From contig PAKZ01000023.1 in the NCBI GenBank assembly GCA_002706335.1, positions 1 through 64,000 of the forward strand: a stretch of DNA of 64,000 nt, in the 5' to 3' direction. Positions 9,246-19,800 of the stretch are shown one piece after another. Position 1 is the first letter of the stretch, and each line of letters starts with the position of its first letter. Under the pieces are notes generated by a model. It was given only the letters and a program-made list of their open reading frames with translations. It did not search any database and was not told the DNA's origin. Origin of the DNA: Ahrensia sp. Lineage in GTDB: Bacteria > Pseudomonadota > Alphaproteobacteria > Rhizobiales > Rhizobiaceae. A program made the translations under genes and the position numbers.

Positions 9246-10801
9246 AGATTCATCGCAATCGTACGGGCGCAAATCCCAGTGGGAGTTTTCCGGTCATGAC
9301 GTTGAAGCGCGCAGTCCATGCCCTGGTTTCCGCCACCGCGTTTGTCGCGATGGCCAATCTGGCGCCCATTGTGGCCCCGGCCCAGGCGGCGGAGCAGAAC
9401 GGCAATATCATCAAGGTCGCCAGGAACAACTCCGGCACGGAGCGGGTTTCGCTCGGCCTCAACAAGTCCATCGTGCTCGCCCTGCCGGTCGACGCGCATG
9501 ACATTCTGGTCGCCAATCCGGAAGTCGCCGATGCGGTGAGTCGCACGGCGCGCCGCATCTATCTCTTCGGCAAGAAGGTCGGCGAAACCAACATCTTCGT
9601 CTTCGACAAGGCGGGCAAGCAGGTCGTCAGCCTGGATCTGCGCATCGAGCGCGACGTGTCCGGCCTCGACCGTTACCTGGCGCGCTTCATTCCCGATTCC
9701 GAAATCAAATCAGAGATCATAAACGACAACATCGTTTTGACCGGCAGGGTGCAGACTCCGCAGGATGCGGCCAAGGCCAGCCAGCTTGCCGAACTGTTCG
9801 TCAAGGGCGGCGATGCGACGAACAACAACAACTTCTTTTTCTTCTTCGGACGCGGCAACAGCAAGATCGTCAACATGCTCGACATCGTCGGCGGCGATCA
9901 GGTGACGCTCAAGGTGACGGTGGCGGAAGTCCAGCGCTCGGTGATGAAGCAGCTCGGCGTCAACCTGGTCGGCAATATGAGCAGCAATCACGGCATCAGC
10001 TTCTCGGGGATTTCCGAGGGCATTGCCGGTGCGCTCGGCAAGCCGATCACCAACAGCGGCGTCGGTCTTGGCGCATCTGTCGCCGGGCTCGAGCTTGAAG
10101 CCTATTTCCGCGCGATGGAGGAAGCCGGCGTCATGAAGACCCTGGCGACACCGACCCTGACGGCCATTTCCGGCGAAAAGGCAGTGTTCCGCGTCGGCGG
10201 CGAATACAACATCATCAAGGGCTCCTCGCCAGCCGGAGAGGATGGAGGCACGGTCAGCTATGACATGCAGACGCTGGATTACGGCATCGGCCTTGAATTC
10301 ACACCGGTTGTCCTTGCGCCCGGTCGCATCAGCCTGAAAATCCGCACCGCCGTCTCCGAGCCGACCATGGCGGGATCCGTTCCGCTGTCGATCGGCACAT
10401 CCAGCGGTCAGGCGACCAATGTCCTGTCGCTGCGCAAACGTCTTGCCGACACGACGGTCGAGTTGCCGTCCGGCGGCGCGATGATGATCGCCGGCCTGAT
10501 CCAGGACGATGTGCGCCAGGTGGTCAGCGGCTTCCCCGGCCTTTCCAAGGTGCCGGTGCTGGGCACGCTGTTCCGCAGCCGCGACTACATCCGCAACGAA
10601 TCGGAACTGGTCATCACCGTCACGCCCTATCTGGTTCGCCCGACGGCACCCAACAAGCTGGCCGCCCCGACAGACAATTTCATGCCGGCGAGCGATCGCA
10701 CCGGCAATCTCCTCGGCCGTGTGAACCGCATCTACGGCACCGTGGAGAAAGATCTTCCCGATGGCCGCTACTACGGCGCGGTCGGGTTCATTTACAAATA
10801 G
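9242..10801 (+). CDS. cpaC: Tad secretin CpaC/RcpA
   Basis: 519 aa; secretin C-terminal domain (VTPYLVRP, GLIQDDVRQVVSGFPGLSKVPVLGTLFRS); ATGA overlap with cpaB. Confidence 0.94.
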   Translation: MKIHRNRTGANPSGSFPVMTLKRAVHALVSATAFVAMANLAPIVAPAQAAEQNGNIIKVARNNSGTERVSLGLNKSIVLALPVDAHDILVANPEVADAVSRTARRIYLFGKKVGETNIFVFDKAGKQVVSLDLRIERDVSGLDRYLARFIPDSEIKSEIINDNIVLTGRVQTPQDAAKASQLAELFVKGGDATNNNNFFFFFGRGNSKIVNMLDIVGGDQVTLKVTVAEVQRSVMKQLGVNLVGNMSSNHGISFSGISEGIAGALGKPITNSGVGLGASVAGLELEAYFRAMEEAGVMKTLATPTLTAISGEKAVFRVGGEYNIIKGSSPAGEDGGTVSYDMQTLDYGIGLEFTPVVLAPGRISLKIRTAVSEPTMAGSVPLSIGTSSGQATNVLSLRKRLADTTVELPSGGAMMIAGLIQDDVRQVVSGFPGLSKVPVLGTLFRSRDYIRNESELVITVTPYLVRPTAPNKLAAPTDNFMPASDRTGNLLGRVNRIYGTVEKDLPDGRYYGAVGFIYK

Positions 10802-10812
10802 GAGCGGGTGCG

Positions 10813-11487
10813 ATGCGTTTGAAAGCCTATGTCAATTCCGCAGGGTTGCTGATCGTCGCAGCCGCGCTCTCGGGTTGCGGCTCGCTCGGCCGCGGTCCCA
10901 TCGCGGTCGGCAGCGTCCCCTCCGATTACCGAACCAACCATCCGATCGTCTTGTCGGAAAAGGAGCATACGCTCGATGTGCCGATCGCGTCCGGCGCTCA
11001 CAAGCTGGGCATTCCGGTGAAGAGCAACATCCGTGCCTTCGCCGCGAGCTACGCGTCCGCCGGAAACGGCGCGGTGATCGTGATGATGCCGGTCGGTTCG
11101 CTCAATGAACATGCGGTGAAACGCGTGCAGGCCGAGATCGTCCAGGCACTGGTTGACGGCGGCGCCACACGCGGCCGCATCATCCTGCAGAACTACGATG
11201 CAAGCGCCCACGGTTCGGCGGCCGCTGTCCGCCTGTCCTATTCCGGCGTGACGGCTTCGACGACGCCCTGCGGCAGATGGACGGACGATCTCACCGACAC
11301 GGTCGAGAACCGGAACTATGCCGATTTCGGCTGCGCCAACCAGCAGAACCTCGCCGCGATCGTTGCCAATCCGGGTGACCTGATGGGACCGCGCCAGGAA
11401 AGCCCGATCGACGCTACCGAGCGCGGCGCGGTGATCGGCGGATACCAGGAAGGTCCGGTCGGCGGCCGGTCTGAGGTCACCTACTAA
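10813..11487 (+). CDS. cpaD: CpaD pilus assembly lipoprotein
   Basis: lipobox-like ALSGCGSLG; DYRTNHPIVLSEKEHTLDVPI; locus position. Confidence 0.9.
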   Translation: MRLKAYVNSAGLLIVAAALSGCGSLGRGPIAVGSVPSDYRTNHPIVLSEKEHTLDVPIASGAHKLGIPVKSNIRAFAASYASAGNGAVIVMMPVGSLNEHAVKRVQAEIVQALVDGGATRGRIILQNYDASAHGSAAAVRLSYSGVTASTTPCGRWTDDLTDTVENRNYADFGCANQQNLAAIVANPGDLMGPRQESPIDATERGAVIGGYQEGPVGGRSEVTY

Positions 11488-11501
11488 GCGGGAAAACCAC
11501 C

Positions 11502-12779
11502 ATGTCAGACGTAGCCTACCAGGAAGACTTGATGGACGAACCGGCTGACGCCGGCGACATCTCCGCGCTCAACGATGTGCGGCCGGTCCCGCGCATCTCG
11601 ATCCAGGCCTTCTGCGAGACCGAGGGCGTCGCCGCTCCGATCAATCGGATGGGCGAGGATCGTCGCATGGCCAAGGCGCAGACCCGCGTCTATATGGGCG
11701 GCATCCCGGCGGCGGTCGAGTTCTACCAGACCGCGCCGACGCCGAACCTGATCATTCTGGAATCGACCTCCGGCCCGGATGGTCTTTTTCACAATCTGAA
11801 CGACCTCGCGGAAGTCTGCGATCCGAACAGCAAGGTGGTCGTGATTGGCCACCACAACGATGTCGCGCTGTACCGCGAACTCGTCAAGAACGGCATTTCG
11901 GAATACATGGTAGCGCCGGTGACCATCGCCGACATGATGAGCGTGGTCTCCACGCTGTTCATCGATCCCGAGGCCGAGCCCCTCGGCCGTTCCATCGCCT
12001 TTGTCGGCGCCAAGGGTGGGGTCGGCGCCTCGACCATCTGCCACAACGTTTCCTGGGCCATGTCGACCCTGTTCGAGGCAGAGGTGGTAATCGCCGACAT
12101 GGACCTGCCCTTTGGCACGGCCAACATCAATTTCGACCAGGACCCGGCCCAGGGCATCGCGGAAGCGGTGTTTTCCTCCGACCGTATCGACGAGGTCTAT
12201 CTTGATCGCCTGCTGGCAAGTTGCGCCGAGCATCTGTCGCTGCTCGCGGCGCCGTCGATGCTCGACAAGGTCTACGATTTCGACCCCGACGCGTTTTCGC
12301 AGCTGGTCGACGTCGCCCAGCGTACCGCGCCCTACGTGGTGCTCGACGTTCCCCATGTCTGGAACGGTTGGACCCGGCGGACGCTGGAGCAGGCCGACGA
12401 GGTTGTGATCATAGCCGCGCCCGAACTCGCCAATCTGCGCAACGCCAAGAACATGATCGACACGCTGCGCAAGCTGCGTCCGAACGATTTTGCGCCGAAG
12501 CTGATCCTCAACCAGGTCGGCATGCCGAAGCGGCCGGAGATCGCCGTGTCGGACTTCGCCGATCCGCTCGAGCTGGAGCCGATCGCTGTCATTCCGTTCG
12601 ATGCTCAGCTGTTCGGCACCGCTTCCAACAACGGCCGCATGCTGGCCGAGACGGATGCCGCCAACCCGGTTGTCGCCAGCCTGTCGAACATCGCGCATCT
12701 GGTGACCGGACGCGGCATGGTGAAGGAAAAGCCGAAAGGCGGTTTGAAGGGCATGCTTTCCAAATTGAAGAAGAAGTGA
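11502..12779 (+). CDS. cpaE: CpaE/TadZ P-loop pilus assembly protein
   Basis: receiver-like N-terminus then GAKGGVGASTICHN MinD/ParA-type P-loop. Confidence 0.93.
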   Translation: MSDVAYQEDLMDEPADAGDISALNDVRPVPRISIQAFCETEGVAAPINRMGEDRRMAKAQTRVYMGGIPAAVEFYQTAPTPNLIILESTSGPDGLFHNLNDLAEVCDPNSKVVVIGHHNDVALYRELVKNGISEYMVAPVTIADMMSVVSTLFIDPEAEPLGRSIAFVGAKGGVGASTICHNVSWAMSTLFEAEVVIADMDLPFGTANINFDQDPAQGIAEAVFSSDRIDEVYLDRLLASCAEHLSLLAAPSMLDKVYDFDPDAFSQLVDVAQRTAPYVVLDVPHVWNGWTRRTLEQADEVVIIAAPELANLRNAKNMIDTLRKLRPNDFAPKLILNQVGMPKRPEIAVSDFADPLELEPIAVIPFDAQLFGTASNNGRMLAETDAANPVVASLSNIAHLVTGRGMVKEKPKGGLKGMLSKLKKK

Positions 12780-12812
12780 CGCTTCTTGCCAGTATTGTAA
12801 CGGGACAGGTTC

Positions 12813-14351
12813 ATGTTCGGAAAAAAGGGAACGGGTAGCTCTTCGGGAGGTGGTTTCGGCGGTTCGCATCACGCGACGCCGCGCCAGGCCGTCGAAGCGC
12901 CGGCGAAGCCGGAGCCTGCAGCGCCGCCGGCCCGCGAGCCGGAAGCCGCGCCGCAGCCGAGACCCGCGGCCGAAAGCCGGCCAGCGCCGAAGCCGGCCCA
13001 GCCGCAACCGGCGGCTGCGATTGTCAGCGAGCCGATCGCCGAGAAACCGCGTGCGCGCTCGCAGAAGAACGACACCTATTACGACACCAAGATGCAGGTC
13101 TTCTCGGCGCTGATCGAGACGATCGACCTGTCGCAACTAGCCAAGCTCGACGCCGATTCCGCGCGTGAGGAAATCCGCGACATCGTCAACGACATCATCG
13201 CGATCAAGAACTTCGCCATGTCGATCGCCGAGCAGGAGGAACTGCTCGAGGATATCTGCAACGACGTGCTCGGCTATGGTCCGCTGGAGCCTCTGCTGGC
13301 GCGCGACGACATCGCCGACATCATGATCAATGGCGCCGAACACGCCTATATCGAAGTCAATGGCAAGGTGAAGGAAGCCGACATCCGGTTCCGCGACAAT
13401 CAGCAGTTGCTGAACATCTGCCAGCGCATCGTCAGCCAGGTCGGCCGCCGCGTCGATGAGTCGAGCCCGATCTGCGACGCGCGTCTTCCCGACGGCTCTC
13501 GCGTCAACGTTATCGCGCCGCCGCTGGCCATCGACGGCGCCGCGCTCACCATTCGTAAGTTCAAGAAGGACAAGCTGACCCTCGATCAGCTGGTCAATTT
13601 CGGCTCGATCTCCCCGGAGGGCGCGACGGTTCTTCAGATCATCGGCCGGGTGCGCTGCAATGTCGTCATCTCAGGCGGTACCGGTTCGGGTAAAACGACG
13701 CTGCTCAACTGTCTGACGCGCTATATCGATCCCGACGAACGCATCATCACCTGCGAGGACTCGGCCGAGCTCCAGCTCCAGCAGCCGCATGTGGTGCGTC
13801 TCGAAACCCGCCCGCCGAACCTCGAGGGGGAGGGCGAGATCACCATGCGCGACCTGGTCAAGAATTGCCTGCGCATGCGTCCCGAGCGCATCATCGTCGG
13901 CGAAGTGCGCGGACCCGAGGTGTTCGACCTTCTGCAGGCGATGAACACCGGCCACGACGGTTCGATGGGCACGATCCACGCCAACACGCCGCGCGAGTGC
14001 CTCAGCCGTATGGAATCGATGATCGCAATGGGCGGCTTCACGCTGCCGCAAAAGACCGTGCGCGAGATCATCGTCGGTTCGGTCGACGTGATCGTTCAGG
14101 CCGCTCGCCTGCGCGACGGATCGCGCCGCATCACCCACATCACCGAGGTGATCGGCATGGAGGGCGATGTGATCATCACCCAGGACCTGATGCTCTACGA
14201 CATGGAAGGCGAGGACGCGAACGGTCGCATCATCGGCAAGCACCGCTCCACCGGCGTCGGCCGTCCGGCCATGTGGGATCGCGCCCGTTACTTCAACGAG
14301 GAACAGCGCCTTGCCGGCGCGCTCGATGCGATGGAGGTGACCACAGCGTGA
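12813..14351 (+). CDS. cpaF: CpaF/TadA secretion ATPase
   Basis: [14 protein letters not shown] Walker [34 protein letters not shown]. Confidence 0.97.
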   Translation: MFGKKGTGSSSGGGFGGSHHATPRQAVEAPAKPEPAAPPAREPEAAPQPRPAAESRPAPKPAQPQPAAAIVSEPIAEKPRARSQKNDTYYDTKMQVFSALIETIDLSQLAKLDADSAREEIRDIVNDIIAIKNFAMSIAEQEELLEDICNDVLGYGPLEPLLARDDIADIMINGAEHAYIEVNGKVKEADIRFRDNQQLLNICQRIVSQVGRRVDESSPICDARLPDGSRVNVIAPPLAIDGAALTIRKFKKDKLTLDQLVNFGSISPEGATVLQIIGRVRCNVVISGGTGSGKTTLLNCLTRYIDPDERIITCEDSAELQLQQPHVVRLETRPPNLEGEGEITMRDLVKNCLRMRPERIIVGEVRGPEVFDLLQAMNTGHDGSMGTIHANTPRECLSRMESMIAMGGFTLPQKTVREIIVGSVDVIVQAARLRDGSRRITHITEVIGMEGDVIITQDLMLYDMEGEDANGRIIGKHRSTGVGRPAMWDRARYFNEEQRLAGALDAMEVTTA

Positions 14352-14385
14352 TCGCGCCGCACCCGCAAACTGGAGCTGAAGCGTC

Positions 14386-15405
14386 ATGACGATCCTCGGT
14401 TTTCCCGCTGTGGTCGTCGCCTTCGTCGCGCTGGCCGGGTTCGGGGTCGGCGGCGTTCTCTATGCGCTGTTTTTCACGTCCATCGAAAACGAACAGAAGC
14501 AGGCGAAGCGGCTTTCGACGATCAAGGCCGCCTCGACCGACAGCGCCTCTCGCCGCGCCGCCATCGACCGGGTCCAGGAAGGCGCCAAGCGAAAGAAGCA
14601 TATCCAGGATTCGCTGCACGACCTTGAAGAGCGCAACAAGGACCGGGCCAAGGATGCCCTGCGCCCGTCGCTGAAGCGCATGCTGCAGCAGGCCGGCCTG
14701 AAGATCGAGCTGCGCACCTTCTACATCTACTCCGCCATCTGCGGCGCGGTGATCTCGGCGATGGCCTTTGCGTCCGGCGTACCCCTGCTGTTCCTGATCG
14801 GCGTGTTCTTCGCCGGCGCTCTTGGCGTGCCGCGCTGGGTCGTCTCGTTCCTGCGCAAGCGCCGCATGAAAGCTTTCCTCAACGAGTTCCCGAACGCCAT
14901 CGACGTCATCGTGCGTGCTATCAAGTCCGGCCTTCCGCTCAACGACGGACTCCGCCTGATCGCCTCCGAGGCGCGCGAGCCGGTCAAGACCGAGTTCCGC
15001 CACATCGTCGAGGCGCAACAGCTCGGCCTGTCCACCCCGGAAGCCTGCGAGCGCATGTACAACACCATGCCGCTTCCCGAGGCGAACTTCTTCGCCATCG
15101 TGATTCAAATCCAGGCCAAGGCTGGCGGCAATCTCGCCGAGGCGCTCGGCAACCTGTCGCGCGTGCTGCGCGACCGCAAGAAGATGAAGGCCAAGGTTTC
15201 GGCCATGTCGATGGAAGCGAAGGCGTCCGCCGCGATCATCGCGTCGCTGCCCTTCGTCGTGACCGTTCTCGTCTATCTGACGAGCCCTTCCTACATCATG
15301 CTGCTATTCACCACCAACACCGGCTATCTTATCCTCGGCCTCTCCGCCATCTGGATGTCGATCGGCGTGTTCGTGATGCGTCAAATGATCAATTTCGAGG
15401 TCTAG
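14386..15405 (+). CDS. tadB: TadB, type II/IV secretion F-domain membrane protein
   Basis: LNEFPNAIDVIVRAIKSGLPLNDGLRLIASE F-domain; follows cpaF. Confidence 0.93.
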   Translation: MTILGFPAVVVAFVALAGFGVGGVLYALFFTSIENEQKQAKRLSTIKAASTDSASRRAAIDRVQEGAKRKKHIQDSLHDLEERNKDRAKDALRPSLKRMLQQAGLKIELRTFYIYSAICGAVISAMAFASGVPLLFLIGVFFAGALGVPRWVVSFLRKRRMKAFLNEFPNAIDVIVRAIKSGLPLNDGLRLIASEAREPVKTEFRHIVEAQQLGLSTPEACERMYNTMPLPEANFFAIVIQIQAKAGGNLAEALGNLSRVLRDRKKMKAKVSAMSMEAKASAAIIASLPFVVTVLVYLTSPSYIMLLFTTNTGYLILGLSAIWMSIGVFVMRQMINFEV

Positions 15406-15413
15406 AGCCTGCC

Positions 15414-16412
15414 ATGAGCGACGATCTCGTAGAACTGCTGACATCACCGCAATTCATCCTGGCCGTCCTGGTTTCGGTCAGCGTCTTCGCGACACTTTTC
15501 ACGCTGCTGACGCCGCTTCTCGGCGGCAATGAGCTGAAATCGCGCATGAAATCCGTGGCGACAGAGCGCGACGAGATTCGCGCCCGCGAACGCGCCCGCC
15601 TCGCTGCTGAAAAACAGCAGAACCGCGGCTCGCTGCGCATGGAGGCCAAGGAAGGCGGTGTTCGCCGCATCGTCGAGCGTCTTGACCTGAAGACGGCGCT
15701 CGCCGACCAGGCCACGATCGACAAGCTGCGCGCCGCCGGCTTTCGCGGTCAGCAGCCGCTGAACGTCTTCCTCTTCGCGCGCCTTGTCCTGCCGCTGGTC
15801 TTTTTCGCGGTGGCGCTTTTCTACGTCTTCGTGCTCGGCGCGCTCGGCGAACAGCCGACGATGATCCGCGTGCTCGCCTGTATCGGCTTTGCCTATCTCG
15901 GCTTCTATTCGCCGAACATTTACATTTCCAACGTCGCCGGCAAGCGCAAGACTTCGATCAAGAAGGCCTGGCCGGACGCGCTCGACCTGATGCTGATCTG
16001 CGTCGAATCCGGCATGTCGATCGAGGCCGCCTTCCGCAAGGTGTCGGAGGAAATCGGCACCCAGTCGATCCCGCTCGCCGAGGAACTGGTTCTTGTCGGC
16101 GCGGAACTGTCCTTCCTCCAGGAACGCCGCATGGCCTATGAGAACATGGCCACGCGAACGGGCCTCGAGAGCGTCAAGTCGGTGGCCCAGGCGCTGGTCC
16201 AGGCCGAACGCTACGGTACGCCCGTCGGTCAGGCGCTGCGCGTGCTTGCCGCTGAAAGCCGCGACCAGCGCATGAACGAGGCCGAGAAGAAAGCCGCCGC
16301 CCTGCCGCCAAAGCTGACTGTGCCGATGATCCTGTTCTTCCTGCCGGTCCTGTTCGGCGTCATCCTTGGCCCAGCGGGTATCCAGGTTTCCCAGCGCGGC
16401 GGCATCTTCTGA
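15414..16412 (+). CDS. tadC: TadC, type II/IV secretion F-domain membrane protein
   Basis: WPDALDLMLICVESGMSIEAAFRKVSEEIG F-domain; follows tadB. Confidence 0.93.
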   Translation: MSDDLVELLTSPQFILAVLVSVSVFATLFTLLTPLLGGNELKSRMKSVATERDEIRARERARLAAEKQQNRGSLRMEAKEGGVRRIVERLDLKTALADQATIDKLRAAGFRGQQPLNVFLFARLVLPLVFFAVALFYVFVLGALGEQPTMIRVLACIGFAYLGFYSPNIYISNVAGKRKTSIKKAWPDALDLMLICVESGMSIEAAFRKVSEEIGTQSIPLAEELVLVGAELSFLQERRMAYENMATRTGLESVKSVAQALVQAERYGTPVGQALRVLAAESRDQRMNEAEKKAAALPPKLTVPMILFFLPVLFGVILGPAGIQVSQRGGIF

Positions 16413-16442
16413 CGGCTGTCGCGCCGGGCATCCGGCCGCTTC

Positions 16443-16907
16443 CTAAACGATCAACGCAATCAGGGCATAGATCGCCATGACGATGACGGCGATCGAGCCG
16501 ATCGTGTAGAAACTCGCCCGCACTTCGTGGCGCTGTTCCGTCGCATAGGCGATCGTGTGAACAAGGCGGGCGGCGACAAATCCGTACATCAGGACTTGCG
16601 CCAGCAACCCCGGCGGCCCGACCGCCGTGAAGACCAGTCCCGCCGCCCAGAATGCCGGAATGTTTTCCAGATCGTTGCGGTGCATGCGCCGCGATCGGTC
16701 CACATAGTCGTTGATCGCCAGCTGGTCGGGTCTGGGGTTCTTGTTGAGAGGGCCCGACTGGAGATCCTCGGGGCTGGCCAGTCCGGAATCGCTTTTCATC
16801 ATCCGGTAGACCGTCATCCATCCTTGCCCCATCACCTTGAGAACCATGATGGCCGAAGCGATGGCGTATGTGACAAAGACCGGATTATCGAGATCGAATG
16901 CAGCCAA
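16443..16907 (-). CDS. MAPEG family membrane protein
   Basis: 154 aa, four hydrophobic helices, RMHRNDLENIPAF motif. Confidence 0.85.
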   Translation of the reverse strand: MAAFDLDNPVFVTYAIASAIMVLKVMGQGWMTVYRMMKSDSGLASPEDLQSGPLNKNPRPDQLAINDYVDRSRRMHRNDLENIPAFWAAGLVFTAVGPPGLLAQVLMYGFVAARLVHTIAYATEQRHEVRASFYTIGSIAVIVMAIYALIALIV

Positions 16908-16999
16908 ATGTTCCCCCTCCGCGAACCGGCGGCGAGATGGCCCGGCGGTTACATCGGGAGGCTAGCACATTTTAATGACGCTACGGAATGGCGGAAGGG

Positions 17000-17914
17000 C
17001 TACTGCGCGGCCTTGAGCTTGTCTTCCTGCTTGATCAGGTTCCAGGCGTTTTGCTGGGACAGCATCTGACGCAGATAGGCGACATTGGCCTCGGCCTGCT
17101 GCGGCGACATTTCGCGCCGGGCGATTTGTTCGGCCTCGTCGAACCGGCCTTGCAGGCCGACGACGAGGGCGAGGTTTTGCCGAACGCGGCTGTCGGCGCC
17201 CGGTTGGGTCGAGGCCTGGCGCAGATAATTCTCGGCTTCCGACAATTTGCCTTCCAGAAGGTAGCTCATGCCCAGATTGGAGAGCACCGACGGCTCGTTC
17301 GGGCGGAAGGTCAGGGCCTTCTTGTAGAGCTGGCGCGCCTCGTTGGAGCGGTTGGTTTGGTCCATGATCGCACCCTCGGCCGAGATCAGCCGCCAGTCGG
17401 GCTGGGTCGGATCCTGCGCGCGTTGGATGGCGTCGAGCGCCTGGGTGAACTGGCCTGCGCCGGCAAGCGCCTTGCCATAGGCGGCGAGGACGTCCCTGTC
17501 CTTCGGGTGATCGATGGCCGCCTTGCGCATCACGGCGAGCGCCTGCTCGTTGCGGTCGTTCATCCGAAGCATCGAGGCAAACGCCATCGCGACCGTCTTG
17601 TTCCTTGGATCGCGCTCATACATTTTCGAATAGGAGCCGAGCGCCTGTTCCAGCTCGGTCGCCGTCATCTGCTCGACCGGCTTGTTCGTCGGCCTGTTGA
17701 TCGAGCCCGTGATCACCGACCGCTGGTTTGCGCAGGAGGCGACGGTCGACGCGGCAAGGACGAGCGCGAGAACCTGCAGGGCTACGCGTGCTTTGCCGCG
17801 ATGGTTCGATGAAGAAGCTGAGGTCGCTGTCGCAGTCCGCACCATGCTATGCTCCCGCGCGGTCATCGTTTCGGTGGATGGAACCGCGAAAATGGCGATG
17901 AATCTCTTGGTCAA
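17000..17914 (-). CDS. TPR lipoprotein, TadD-like
   Basis: 304 aa; lipobox-like STVASCANQ; tandem TPRs; next to Tad locus. Confidence 0.85.
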   Translation of the reverse strand: MTKRFIAIFAVPSTETMTAREHSMVRTATATSASSSNHRGKARVALQVLALVLAASTVASCANQRSVITGSINRPTNKPVEQMTATELEQALGSYSKMYERDPRNKTVAMAFASMLRMNDRNEQALAVMRKAAIDHPKDRDVLAAYGKALAGAGQFTQALDAIQRAQDPTQPDWRLISAEGAIMDQTNRSNEARQLYKKALTFRPNEPSVLSNLGMSYLLEGKLSEAENYLRQASTQPGADSRVRQNLALVVGLQGRFDEAEQIARREMSPQQAEANVAYLRQMLSQQNAWNLIKQEDKLKAAQ

Positions 17915-17926
17915 AGCAATATTCTG

Positions 17927-17947
17927 TTAACCCTAACGGTTGGTTAA
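17927..17947. promoter_or_regulatory. Quasi-palindromic TTAACC..GGTTAA element in divergent tadD-like/aminopeptidase promoter
   Basis: TTAACCCTAACGGTTGGTTAA; arms TTAACC/GGTTAA; resembles CtrA half-sites. Confidence 0.4.
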
Positions 17948-17987
17948 TGCGCCGCCCGGACGGCCGCCAAAGAGGACTGGAAAAGAC

Positions 17988-19376
17988 ATGATGCTCGAAG
18001 ACGTATTGGCGCCCGCCGGGCGCCGCCCGGCCAACGCCCGCCCGGTCTGGATCGTCGCCGCCGACAGCCTGAAATCCGGGGCCATCGCCGACGGCGCAGC
18101 CGTTGCCTGGGCTGAGCAGACCGGGTTCAAGGCGGCCGCGGGTGAGGTTCTCGTCGTGCCGGATGGCAAAGGCGGGATCGCGGGCGTCGTGCTGGGAACC
18201 GGAGACGGCGATGATCCGATGGTGGCTGGTGCGCTGGCGCGCAAACTGCCGGCCGGCGACTGGTATTTCGAGGCCGCTCAGGAAGGCGATCTACGGCTGG
18301 CGAGCCTCGGCTTCCTGCTCGGCGCCTATCGCTTCACGCGCTATCGCAAGTCTTCCGGGGAGACGCCCCGTCTCGTCCTCGGTGCTTCGCTCGACCGCGA
18401 GGAGATCGCCGCGCTTGCCGAAGCGGTCTGGCTGGCCCGCGACCTGGTCAACACGCCCGCCAACGATCTTGGCCCCGATGGCATCGAGGCGGCGGCGAAG
18501 GCGCTGGCTGCGCCACGCAAGATGACCGTCAAGGTCATCAAGGGACCCGACCTTCTGAAGCAGAATTTTCCGCTGATCCATGCGGTCGGGCGCGCTTCGG
18601 ATCAAGCCCCCCGGCTGATTGACATGCGCTGGGGAAAGCGCGACGCGCCGCGGCTGACGCTGGTCGGAAAGGGCGTTGCCTTCGATACGGGCGGCCTCGA
18701 CATCAAGCCGCCGTCCGGCATGCGAAACATGAAGAAGGACATGGGCGGCGCGGCCAATGTGCTGGCGCTTGCCGGCCTGATCGTCGACATGAAGCTCGAT
18801 GTGCGCCTGCGCGTGCTGATCCCGGCGGTCGAGAATTCCATCGCCGGCAACGCCTTCCGGCCCGGCGACATCTTCCCGAGCCGAAAGGGGCTGACGGTGG
18901 AGATCGGAAATACCGATGCCGAAGGCCGGCTGATCCTCGCCGATGCGCTGACGCTTGCCGACGAGGAGAAGCCGGATCTCATCATCGACATGGCGACGCT
19001 GACCGGCGCGGCCCGCGTCGCGCTCGGGCCCGATCTGCCGCCCTTCTACACAACCGATGAGGAATTCGCCTCCGCACTCGCCGAAGCCGCACACCTCGAG
19101 CACGATCCGCTGTGGCGCATGCCGCTCTGGGCGCCTTACGCAAAGGGTCTGTCCTCGCCCGTCGCCGATCTGTGCAACATTACCTCGGACGGTATGGCGG
19201 GCTCTGTCACGGCTGCGCTGTTCCTGCAGCGTTTCGTGTCCGAGGCCAAGGCCTGGGCGCATCTCGATATCTTCGCATGGAGCCCGGTCGCCAAGCCGCA
19301 CGCGCCCGTCGGCGGCGAAGCGCAGGGCATCCGCGCGCTGCTTGTCGCGCTGAAGGAGCGCTACGGCGCTGCCTGA
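17988..19376 (+). CDS. M17 leucyl aminopeptidase family protein
   Basis: NTDAEGRLILADAL signature, GKGVAFDTGGLDIKP; start chosen downstream of the 17940 ATG. Confidence 0.92.
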   Translation: MMLEDVLAPAGRRPANARPVWIVAADSLKSGAIADGAAVAWAEQTGFKAAAGEVLVVPDGKGGIAGVVLGTGDGDDPMVAGALARKLPAGDWYFEAAQEGDLRLASLGFLLGAYRFTRYRKSSGETPRLVLGASLDREEIAALAEAVWLARDLVNTPANDLGPDGIEAAAKALAAPRKMTVKVIKGPDLLKQNFPLIHAVGRASDQAPRLIDMRWGKRDAPRLTLVGKGVAFDTGGLDIKPPSGMRNMKKDMGGAANVLALAGLIVDMKLDVRLRVLIPAVENSIAGNAFRPGDIFPSRKGLTVEIGNTDAEGRLILADALTLADEEKPDLIIDMATLTGAARVALGPDLPPFYTTDEEFASALAEAAHLEHDPLWRMPLWAPYAKGLSSPVADLCNITSDGMAGSVTAALFLQRFVSEAKAWAHLDIFAWSPVAKPHAPVGGEAQGIRALLVALKERYGAA

Positions 19377-19449
19377 CCGCCGCCCGGCTTGCGTTATCGC
19401 CGGTTTCGCGCGTATTGTGCCGGACCCGAAACGAAATCATGAGCGGTAA

Positions 19450-19800
19450 ATGTCCATTCGCTTGCGGGCGAGCCATGCGCTGACATTGTGGCATCAGGTG
19501 GCGTTGTCGGAAGTGCGCGACGACGCGGTCGACCTGACCCAGCGCCAGATGGCGATCCTGCTGACGATCTATCTGGAGCCGCCGCCGCACACGGTGCGCG
19601 GGCTGGCGGCCAAGCTGAACGTCACCAAGCCGGTCATTACCCGCGCCCTCGACGCGATGGGCGCGCGCAAGCTCGTCACCCGCCACCGCGATCCGCGCGA
19701 CAAGCGCAACGTCGTTATCTCTCGCACGGTCGAGGGATCGCAATATCTCGAACGTTTCGCCGATCTGATCATCACCAAGGCAAGGGATCTGCCGCTGTGA
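19450..19800 (+). CDS. MarR-family transcriptional regulator
   Basis: winged HTH: LTQRQMAILLTIYLEPPPHTVRGLAAKLNVTKPVITRALDAMGARKLVTRHRDPRDKRNV. Confidence 0.85.
   Translation: MSIRLRASHALTLWHQVALSEVRDDAVDLTQRQMAILLTIYLEPPPHTVRGLAAKLNVTKPVITRALDAMGARKLVTRHRDPRDKRNVVISRTVEGSQYLERFADLIITKARDLPL

Noticed and set aside
11505-13136. 543-aa ORF on the - strand across cpaE/cpaF
   Set aside because: Spans two well-supported + strand genes and their junction; no domain signal.
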